From NCBI GenBank assembly GCA_002502785.1, contig DAQG01000108.1, positions 1-19,722 of the forward strand: a stretch of 19,722 nt of DNA, written 5' to 3'. The translations under genes and the position numbers were made by a program. Numbering within the stretch: the stretch's first letter is position 1; every line of letters begins with the position of its first letter. Under the pieces are notes generated by a model, which saw only the letters and a program-made list of their open reading frames with translations, did no database searches and was not told where the DNA came from. Positions 14,044 through 19,722 of the stretch are shown piece by piece. This DNA is from Methanothrix harundinacea (GTDB lineage: Archaea; Halobacteriota; Methanosarcinia; Methanotrichales; Methanotrichaceae).

Positions 14044-15570
14044 TTGAAAGTTTTTGTGGATGGAGCGGAGATCATCCTCGACGAGGGTTCGACCCTGAAA
14101 GACGCTCTCGACGCGGTCGGCATCTCACCCCAGGAAGGCGCCATCATCGGGATAGTCAAGGGCCGGGAAGAGGAGGCGAGGGAGACCAACTCTTACTGGC
14201 TCAACACCACCAAGGGCAAGCTGAGGATAGAGCTTCTTGAGACGGGGATCCAGGATGCTTGGCACGAGGCCGTCGGCCAGATCTCCGGCCTCAAGGCGCG
14301 GTGGAGCGACGGTGCCGCCGTCGCCTTCGGGCCGGTGGCGACGAAGATCGTCCCCACCAGAAAAGAGCACGAGTACGACCGGTGGGAGGTGGTGCTGGGC
14401 GCCAGCGGCTTTGAGGCCGAGAAGGCCCAGATCGTCTTCGCAAGGAAGAGGCATTCAGCAGCTTACGGCGCGCCCGCCGAGAACCGGGGAGTCTTCGCCT
14501 CGGTGGTGGGGGGAAAAGACCTTCTCGCAAGGCTAGAGATGGGCGATCAGATCCTGGATGCCGAGCCGATTGTGGAGTGGGCGGCCCTATCCGACAAGTT
14601 GGCGACCAAGGATTTGTCCCTTCCTCTCGCCGATGGGATGGAGATCTATTCCAGGATAGAGGTGGACCTGACCGAGGATGCTCCAGTGGGGGCCGAGTTC
14701 TTTTTGGCGGCGACGATGGACGGCGTCTTTGCGGTCGATGCTCTCTCCAGCTCCTACGCCTCTTCCGACGTCTTGCGGGGCGAGCGGATCGAGTTTGAGA
14801 ACCGTGAGCCCAGAGCCGAGGGCACGGTTACCATCCGGACCAGCGGAAGAGGCCTTGGAAGGATATTTGTCTACAAGGCGGATCGAACGTCTATCCCCGG
14901 CCATTCCGTGGTGGGAATGGTCACCTCCGGCATGGACCTCGTAAAGCTCGCAGAGCCAGGCATGAAGCTGGCGGTGAAGGTCAGGCCCGAGAGGATTATG
15001 CTCATGGGTCTACCTCTCAAGGAGGCCGAGAAGATCGCCGCCGATCGTGGCATCGGTTTTGAGATAGAGGGCTACACCGGCGATGACGCCGTGGTGGTGG
15101 ATCAAAAGCCCGTCACCACCATGCAGATCCTCAGAGAGGGGAGGGTTATTGTCAAATCGATCCCATCCGACCGGATGGTGGCGATCGAGCTTTACGATGA
15201 CCTGGCCCCAAAGAGCCTCGACTACTTCAGGCACGTGGTGGGCTTGAAAGAGAAGCCGGTAGGCCCCCTTCCTGTCTACTTCGTCTACGAGAACACCGTT
15301 CTGTTCAAACCTGCAATATCCGCTACCAGCTACAAGGAGATCCTCCCCGAGAACAAGCCTGTGGATGTCGTCAGAGCCGGAGAGATCGGCGTCACCAACC
15401 AGGCTGCCAGGAACGCAGGCCTCGTGGGAGTGAAGTTGGTAGACGACCCCAAGTACGGCCCCTCAGGAGAGAAGTTTTTGGCGACGAACATCGTGGGTCG
15501 GATCCTCGACCTGGAGAAGCTCCGGGCCGTCAAGGAGGAGGAGACCGTTTATGTTCTGGAGGTGCGATAG
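14044..15570 (+). CDS. mmp3: Methanogenesis marker protein 3
   Basis: Mmp3 is a 508-residue protein found in methanogens. As I recall, structural work on the Methanococcus maripaludis MCR activation complex lists it as a component. The N-terminus (1 to about 70) begins with a small beta-rich domain, MKVFVDGAEIILDEGSTL. The region around residues 375-490 resembles a cyclophilin-type peptidyl-prolyl isomerase (VAIELYDDLAPKSLDYFRH), but the catalytic FHR motif is not visible, so it may be a binding domain only. The protein contains no cysteine, so it cannot hold an Fe-S cluster through Cys. The TTG start at 14044 has GGGGAG five bases upstream, overlapping the end of atwA. The stop is followed directly by mmp6. 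Confidence 0.88.
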   Translation: MKVFVDGAEIILDEGSTLKDALDAVGISPQEGAIIGIVKGREEEARETNSYWLNTTKGKLRIELLETGIQDAWHEAVGQISGLKARWSDGAAVAFGPVATKIVPTRKEHEYDRWEVVLGASGFEAEKAQIVFARKRHSAAYGAPAENRGVFASVVGGKDLLARLEMGDQILDAEPIVEWAALSDKLATKDLSLPLADGMEIYSRIEVDLTEDAPVGAEFFLAATMDGVFAVDALSSSYASSDVLRGERIEFENREPRAEGTVTIRTSGRGLGRIFVYKADRTSIPGHSVVGMVTSGMDLVKLAEPGMKLAVKVRPERIMLMGLPLKEAEKIAADRGIGFEIEGYTGDDAVVVDQKPVTTMQILREGRVIVKSIPSDRMVAIELYDDLAPKSLDYFRHVVGLKEKPVGPLPVYFVYENTVLFKPAISATSYKEILPENKPVDVVRAGEIGVTNQAARNAGLVGVKLVDDPKYGPSGEKFLATNIVGRILDLEKLRAVKEEETVYVLEVR

Positions 15571-15996
15571 ATGAAGTCTACCAAGTACGTGGTGACGAGT
15601 CAGAACTCCGACGTCCTCCCCTCCGACATCGCTCTCAAGATTTACGAGCTCGGACGCGAGATCAACGTCAAGGAGACCTGTTTTGGCGTCATCATTGACG
15701 GCGAGGAAGAGGACATCAATGCGACGGTCGAGGAGGTCAGGGCGATGGACCCGATCAACATATTCATCAAAGATCGGGGTTTCTCGCCCGGCGATCCCAG
15801 GCGGTGTCGGGGCCACCGTGGCGGGGGGGCAAGACCCGGCTTTTACATGATGCAGCACGAGTCCGAGATCCTCCCCCTGATATCCCGGGGCCTCGCCTCC
15901 GAGGCGATGGGCGAAGAAGCTCCTCCCAAGACTGAGACCAGGAAGCGGCCGAGCTTGGAGGAGCTGGAAGTTATGATAAACGAGGAGTTTTCCTGA
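15571..15996 (+). CDS. mmp6: Methanogenesis marker protein 6
   Basis: Mmp6 is a 141-residue conserved methanogen protein of unknown biochemical role. It begins MKSTKYVVTSQNSDVLPSDI and has a conserved basic, Gly-rich centre: FSPGDPRRCRGHRGGG (71-86), then ARPGF. Cys37 and Cys79 are its only cysteines. The C-terminal 50 residues are polar and probably less conserved. Its ATG directly follows the mmp3 stop. The ribosome site GGAGGTG (15558-15564) lies inside mmp3, so expression is coupled. Neighbours link it to MCR maturation or activation, but no enzymatic activity can be inferred from sequence. Confidence 0.88.
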   Translation: MKSTKYVVTSQNSDVLPSDIALKIYELGREINVKETCFGVIIDGEEEDINATVEEVRAMDPINIFIKDRGFSPGDPRRCRGHRGGGARPGFYMMQHESEILPLISRGLASEAMGEEAPPKTETRKRPSLEELEVMINEEFS

Positions 15997-16005
15997 GGTT
16001 GGTTC

Positions 16006-16443
16006 ATGGTTAAAGTCATGGTATATCCTCCCACCAGCATGATCCTGGCAGATCTCGTCGAGAGGACCGGTCACGAAGCGCTGATGGTCTCAAAAGAGGT
16101 CAGAAAGAAGGTCAACACCCCCGGTCTCGACTCGCCTCCCCTGAACATGACCCCTGAAGACCCAAAGAAGGGGCTGAAGTACGCCGCCGTCGACGTTCCT
16201 TCCGGGGTCAGGGGCAGAATGTCCCTTTTAGGGCCGATGATCGAGGAAGCGGAAGCTGCCATCGTCATAAGAAATGACAACTGCACCCTGGGGTGCACCG
16301 GCTGTGCCAGGACCAACGAACTGACCCGCTTTCTCCTCAGAACTAGACGCATACCCCTCCTCGAGCTCGACTATCCCGAGGATGAGTTTCAGGCAAAGCA
16401 GTTCGTCCACAAAATTCACGAGTTTCTGGAGGGGTTGAATTGA
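16006..16443 (+). CDS. mmp5: Methanogenesis marker protein 5
   Basis: Mmp5 is a 145-residue conserved methanogen protein of unknown function. A three-cysteine motif, Cys93-x3-Cys97-x2-Cys100 (NCTLGCTGCAR), could bind an Fe-S cluster. The spacing is the same as the radical SAM triad, but the protein is far too small for a radical SAM barrel. Other conserved-looking stretches are DVPSGVRGRMSLLGPMIEEA (63-82) and the acidic LDYPEDEF. The ATG at 16006 has GAGGT overlapping the mmp6 stop. The downstream mmp15 start overlaps its stop (TTGA, 16440-16443). Confidence 0.87.
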   Translation: MVKVMVYPPTSMILADLVERTGHEALMVSKEVRKKVNTPGLDSPPLNMTPEDPKKGLKYAAVDVPSGVRGRMSLLGPMIEEAEAAIVIRNDNCTLGCTGCARTNELTRFLLRTRRIPLLELDYPEDEFQAKQFVHKIHEFLEGLN

Positions 16444-17666
16444 TCAGAATTGCCCAGATCTCCTGCGGGCCCGAATACAGTGGCGTTCAGGGGGAGCTAG
16501 AGAAGGCCGCCGATATGGTCGGCGCGGAGCTCGTCTTCCCCGAGGTCTCCCTGGAAGACGTTCGGAACGTGGAGGAGAGGTTCGGGATCGAGGTGGCCAG
16601 CGGCGACCTCAACCTCGCCATGGCGAGAGCCACCAGGATTGTGGAGAACCCGGACCTGGCCGACGCCGTATTCGTGGCGACCTGTTTCAGGTGCGCCGAA
16701 GGCGCCATAGTTCGAAGCGAGATCCGAAAGTACATCCACGAGAACTCTAGGATCCCCGTCCTCAGCTACTCTTTCACCGAGAGGACGACGGCCGAGACCC
16801 TCCTCACCAGGATGGAGGCTCTCGTCACGACGGCCAAATTCAAGGGTCTACTCTCCCGAGAGAGGCAGACCGGCCTCACCGCCGGGATCGATTCGGGCTC
16901 GACTACCACGAAATCCGTGGTGATGAGGGACAACGAGGTCATAGGGACCGGCTGGGTTCCCACCACCGAAGTTCTCAAGAGCGCCGAAGCCGCTTACAAC
17001 GCCGCCCTCGAATCGGCTGGCGTCAAAAGAGAGAAGATCGAGGGTCTGGGGACGACCGGCTACGGCCGCCACCTCGTCGGCAAGCATTTCGGGGCCAAGC
17101 TGATCCAGGAAGAGATCACCGTCAACTCCAAGGGAGCCGTCTTCCTGGCCGACGCCCAGAAGGGCACCGCCACGGTGATCGATATCGGCGGCATGGACAA
17201 CAAGGCGATCTCCGTCCAGGACGGGATTCCGGGAACCTTCACCATGGGCGGGATCTGCGCCGGGGCCTCTGGGAGGTTTTTGGAGCTGACTGCCAGGCGT
17301 CTTGGTGTCGACATAACAGAGCTTGGAAAGCTCGCCATGAAAGGGGACCATCAAAAGGTGCCCATGAACAGCTACTGTATCGTCTTCGGAACCCAGAGCC
17401 TGGTGAACAGCCTCTCGGCTGGGAGCAAGCCCGAGGACGTGGCGATGGCCGCATGTCACAGCGTCGCAGAGCAGGTCTTCGAGCAGCAGCTCCAGGAGGT
17501 GGAGGTGAAGGAGCCGGTGATCATGGTGGGTGGGACCGCCCTGATCGAAGGGCTCCCGCGAGCCATGGAGCAGCTTCTGGGCCTCAAGGTGATGGTGCCC
17601 GATTACGCCCAGTATATCGGTTGCGTTGGAGCGAGCCTGCTGGTTTCGGGCCTCGTGGAGGATTGA
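16440..17666 (+). CDS. mmp15: Methanogenesis marker protein 15, BadF/HgdC-type ATPase
   Basis: Mmp15 is a 408-residue protein with an ASKHA-fold ATPase domain from about residue 146. It is of the family that drives ATP-dependent low-potential electron transfer in 2-hydroxyacyl-CoA dehydratase activation. Phosphate motifs are GIDSGSTTTK (149-158) and VIDIGGMDNKAI (246-257). Cys273 (GGICAGASGRF) and Cys313 (NSYCIVFG) are 40 residues apart. In HgdC-type activases a similar pair from each subunit holds one bridging [4Fe-4S] cluster. The N-terminal 140 residues form an extra domain with Cys82-x2-Cys85 (TCFRCAEG). The TTG start at 16440 overlaps the mmp5 stop and has GGAGGGG five bases upstream. 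No dehydratase partner is nearby, so the electron acceptor is unknown. MCR activation is the obvious candidate. Confidence 0.9.
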   Translation: MIRIAQISCGPEYSGVQGELEKAADMVGAELVFPEVSLEDVRNVEERFGIEVASGDLNLAMARATRIVENPDLADAVFVATCFRCAEGAIVRSEIRKYIHENSRIPVLSYSFTERTTAETLLTRMEALVTTAKFKGLLSRERQTGLTAGIDSGSTTTKSVVMRDNEVIGTGWVPTTEVLKSAEAAYNAALESAGVKREKIEGLGTTGYGRHLVGKHFGAKLIQEEITVNSKGAVFLADAQKGTATVIDIGGMDNKAISVQDGIPGTFTMGGICAGASGRFLELTARRLGVDITELGKLAMKGDHQKVPMNSYCIVFGTQSLVNSLSAGSKPEDVAMAACHSVAEQVFEQQLQEVEVKEPVIMVGGTALIEGLPRAMEQLLGLKVMVPDYAQYIGCVGASLLVSGLVED

Positions 17667-17667
17667 G

Positions 17668-18243
17668 ATGGAGATGGACCCCCTCGAGGTCTTCAAGGTC
17701 GAGATGCCCGGAGAGGATTACGGGGCCGAGAAGTACAGAGAGATCATCATGGACATCCTCCAGGACCTGGGCCTCATCAGGTCGATAGGCAGGCTCTACG
17801 TCTACGTCGACATAAAGACGCCATACTTTGCGGTCTATGGTATGATCCGGGGAAAGCAGCCGCCTCTTACGGTCGGAGACGTTGGCGATCTGCTGGAAGC
17901 CGAGGGCGGGTATCAGATCACCGTGGATGATGAGGAGCACATGTCCAACCTCATTCGGGTCCTCTGGGGGACCTACGGCCGGGAGAACGTGGAGCAACCC
18001 GATAGGAACGTCCTCGTGGTCCTATCGGACGAGTCTCCCAAAGATCTGGTGGTTGCGGATCTTGAGACCGAGTTCAAGCGAGACCTGATGGACGCCCTCG
18101 TCCGGATAGCTCCGGAGGGGTTCAGGAACCGGAGGAACGAGATGGGCAAAGACAGCTTCTTTTTTTTGGCCGCTGAAGAGACGATCAAGCCCGAGCTGCT
18201 ATCCGAGGCGAAAGAGAAACTCGGGGGTATGAGAGATGCTTGA
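17668..18243 (+). CDS. mmp17: Methanogenesis marker protein 17
   Basis: Mmp17 is a 191-residue soluble protein conserved in methanogens and, as I recall, part of the MCR activation complex. It has no cysteine and no membrane segment. Visible blocks are EDYGAEKYREIIMDILQDLG (16-35), RLYVYVDIKTPYFAVYGMIR (42-61) and the Asp/Glu-rich region around 84-95. I chose the ATG at 17668, with GGAGGA five bases upstream, overlapping the end of mmp15. An earlier in-frame ATG at 17626 lies inside mmp15 without a ribosome site. The 3' end overlaps mmp7 by eight bases. Confidence 0.87.
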   Translation: MEMDPLEVFKVEMPGEDYGAEKYREIIMDILQDLGLIRSIGRLYVYVDIKTPYFAVYGMIRGKQPPLTVGDVGDLLEAEGGYQITVDDEEHMSNLIRVLWGTYGRENVEQPDRNVLVVLSDESPKDLVVADLETEFKRDLMDALVRIAPEGFRNRRNEMGKDSFFFLAAEETIKPELLSEAKEKLGGMRDA

Positions 18244-19159
18244 TCCTGTGATGTTCACCGGCGGCGTCTACAAGCACGACCTTGTCACGGAGCTGATCGA
18301 GGACCTGGGGGGCTACCTCCTCCAAAAGAACGTGACCCAAAGCGAGATAATACTCCTGATGCTCGTACCCCACGAGGACATGCCGGTTTTGGAGGCTCTG
18401 ACCAAGGAGCTTCGGGGCAAGCTCGAAAGGGCCCCCCTGGCGGGGACGGAGATAGCCGTCGTCACTCCGACCCTTGCGATCCATCATCTCCCTCACCCTG
18501 CCTGCGACGTCGCCGAGTACCTCAGGAGGCACGGCGCCAAGAGCAACATGATCGGGATGGGCAGAGGCGTCGCACGGGAGATCGCTCAGATGGACGAGTA
18601 TGAGACCGCTCTCATCAACGAGCACGACGCCGTAGTCTTCACCTTCGGCAACTTCGTAGACTGCATCATCAAAAAGGAGCATCTCTACAGGAGCCTCACG
18701 GTTCCCGTGATCGTCACCGGCGGCCCCGAGATGAAGAAGGAGGACCTTCCTTACGCCTTCGAGTACGTCCCCAACGTCGGCCGGATCGCTCACAGGTCCC
18801 GGAAGGCGACGGAGATAGGGAGCCTCGACAACATCGTAGCGGCCGCGGGCAGAGCCCTTGACAGCGTCCGCGCCCAGATCTCAAAGGACCCCCTGACCAC
18901 CACTCCGCCGAGGGTGATGGAGGTGGTGAGGGAGCAGGTGCCCGACATAATGCAATCTCATTCGCCGCTGCCGATAGCTCTGAACCTCAACGGCCTGAGG
19001 ATAAAGCTGCCATATGACGAGTACCACGAGGCAGTGACTGGGGTAAAGTTCGACGAGGGCGTGACCCTCGGGGAGATCGCTAAAGTTTTGCCCTCCAGGA
19101 TGAAGAACTATATACTCGTTCGGATATTGCCCATGTCAGAAACCGGCTTTGTGGTCTAG
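18236..19159 (+). CDS. mmp7: Methanogenesis marker protein 7
   Basis: Mmp7 is a 307-residue soluble protein conserved in methanogens. From memory, it is part of the MCR activation complex that carries complex Fe-S clusters. Features seen are the N-terminal MLDPVMFTGGVYKHDLVTEL, HHLPHPACDVAEYLRRHGAK (83-102) with Cys90, FGNFVDCIIKKEHLY (137-151) with Cys143, and VPVIVTGGPE (156-165). Only two cysteines exist, so each could ligate a cluster shared with another subunit, but the sequence alone does not show this. The C-terminus ends YILVRILPMSETGFVV. The start overlaps the mmp17 stop by eight bases. Confidence 0.88.
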   Translation: MLDPVMFTGGVYKHDLVTELIEDLGGYLLQKNVTQSEIILLMLVPHEDMPVLEALTKELRGKLERAPLAGTEIAVVTPTLAIHHLPHPACDVAEYLRRHGAKSNMIGMGRGVAREIAQMDEYETALINEHDAVVFTFGNFVDCIIKKEHLYRSLTVPVIVTGGPEMKKEDLPYAFEYVPNVGRIAHRSRKATEIGSLDNIVAAAGRALDSVRAQISKDPLTTTPPRVMEVVREQVPDIMQSHSPLPIALNLNGLRIKLPYDEYHEAVTGVKFDEGVTLGEIAKVLPSRMKNYILVRILPMSETGFVV

Positions 19160-19169
19160 GTGAGCGGAA

Positions 19170-19616
19170 ATGAGTTTTGAAGACGATCTTGACAGGATCC
19201 TTGAGAAGGGCACAGAACAGACGGCGGAGGATATGCTCGACTCCATCGAGAAGACGTATGGAGAGGTGCCGTACATATTCAAGTTCATGAAGGACAAGCC
19301 CGAGCTTCTGATAACTAAAATCCTTCACAACAACGCCATAATCAGAAGTTCCCAGACCCTCGACCTGGAAACTCAGGAGCTTATATCCATCGCCGTCGCC
19401 GCGGCGATCAGGTGCACCCACTGTCTCAAGCTTCACCTCAGGGTCGCAAAGAGGATGGGGATCACCGACGATGAGATCGGGGCCGCCCTCCTAATAGCCG
19501 GGAACATCGCCAACGCCACGGTCCTTGCCATGGCCACAAGGGAGCTGAACGAGGAGAGGGAGGTCTGCCCGGTCTGCCAGGTGAGCGGCGGCAACGGCGA
19601 TCCGATGGACATCTGA
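19170..19616 (+). CDS. AhpD/carboxymuconolactone decarboxylase-like dithiol protein
   Basis: This is a 148-residue all-helical protein of the AhpD/CMD family. The AhpD catalytic set is complete: Glu70, Cys82-Thr-His-Cys85 and His89, with the same spacing as E-x11-C-x2-C-x3-H in AhpD. This predicts a reactive disulfide/dithiol used in peroxide or thiol redox chemistry, in the cytoplasm. Unusually, the C-terminal tail adds a second CxxC (Cys133-Pro-Val-Cys136), which could be a resolving or electron-feeding pair. The ATG at 19170 lies 11 bases after mmp7, with GGTGAG overlapping the mmp7 stop. It therefore seems part of the MCR-activation operon. Its substrate is unknown. Confidence 0.87.
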   Translation: MSFEDDLDRILEKGTEQTAEDMLDSIEKTYGEVPYIFKFMKDKPELLITKILHNNAIIRSSQTLDLETQELISIAVAAAIRCTHCLKLHLRVAKRMGITDDEIGAALLIAGNIANATVLAMATRELNEEREVCPVCQVSGGNGDPMDI

Positions 19617-19627
19617 TCGGCGTCTTC

Positions 19628-19660
19628 GATTTTTCAAGATCGTCTTCATCCTCCTTTTGG
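19628..19660 (+). terminator. Possible T-rich terminator after the mmp operon
   Basis: Downstream of the last stop are a T5 run (19630-19634) and a T4 run (19655-19658), with two partly similar GATCG..GTCTTC stretches. Archaeal termination could occur here, but the T-tracts are short. From 19671 to the window end the DNA is AT-rich (AATTTATCAC and TAAATTTTAATA) and may hold a promoter for a next gene outside the window. Confidence 0.3.
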
Positions 19661-19722
19661 TTCCACGATCAATTTATCACAACTGCAAACTAGTGTAAAT
19701 TTTAATACCCCTCTCCAGATTT

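Noticed and set aside
17626..17667. Upstream ATG extension of mmp17
   Set aside because: The extra 14 residues lie inside mmp15 and lack a ribosome site, while the ATG at 17668 has GGAGGA at proper spacing.
16848..17696. 282-codon minus-strand frame opposite mmp15
   Set aside because: It is antisense to the ATPase domain of mmp15, rich in His and Gly, and has no leader or family resemblance.
1..19722. CRISPR arrays, IS elements, tRNA or rRNA genes
   Set aside because: I saw no regularly spaced repeats, transposase frames, terminal inverted repeats with a transposase, or tRNA-like cloverleaf in the few intergenic stretches.

Overview
The window is a piece of a methanogen chromosome, most likely from the order Methanosarcinales. 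It holds a complete membrane-arm and connecting-module operon for the F420H2/ferredoxin:methanophenazine oxidoreductase (Fpo), plus a dense cluster of methanogenesis-marker genes (atwA, mmp3, mmp6, mmp5, mmp15, mmp17, mmp7). The locus is GC-rich and uses Shine-Dalgarno leaders of the GGAGGTGA type. Its promoters are archaeal (BRE plus TTTATAT-type TATA). No fpoO follows fpoN and no fpoF is nearby. This pattern is known from Methanothrix (Methanosaeta), so a high-GC Methanotrichaceae member is my best guess. That placement is inference, not proof.

Region 1 (1-153) is the intergenic tail of the fpo operon. It has a U-rich terminator for fpoN, a perfect 11-bp inverted repeat at 62-88, and a leftward TATA box at 51-59 that probably serves a gene outside the window. 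Region 2 (154-10335, minus strand) is the fpo operon, transcribed leftward as fpoA-B-CD-H-I-J1-J2-K-L-M-N. Genes overlap or are almost contiguous. FpoC and FpoD are fused into one polypeptide, and FpoJ is split into two reading frames. Region 3 (10336-10479) is a divergent promoter region with a clear TATA/BRE for fpoA and a dyad symmetry element.

Region 4 (10480-12233, plus strand) encodes deoxyhypusine synthase, the flavin prenyltransferase UbiX, and a 57-residue protein with two CxxC motifs. The last is translationally coupled to ubiX. Region 5 (12234-12437) is the promoter region of the marker cluster, with an inverted repeat, a tandem imperfect repeat and a BRE/TATA. Region 6 (12438-19616, plus strand) is one tight operon: atwA (component A2), mmp3, mmp6, mmp5, mmp15, mmp17 and mmp7. 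It ends with an AhpD/carboxymuconolactone-decarboxylase-like dithiol protein. Region 7 (19617-19722) holds T-runs and AT-rich DNA only.

Functionally, the two large blocks serve the two ends of energy metabolism. Fpo passes electrons to methanophenazine and pumps ions, which supports reduction of the heterodisulfide made by methyl-coenzyme M reductase (MCR). The A2/Mmp cluster is tied to ATP-dependent reductive activation of MCR. The most interesting leads are the dithiol protein appended to the MCR-activation operon, the 57-residue CxxC protein coupled to ubiX, the FpoCD fusion, the Lys/Ala-rich FpoI tail, and the repeat structure in front of atwA. I see no CRISPR array, IS element, rRNA or tRNA in the window.
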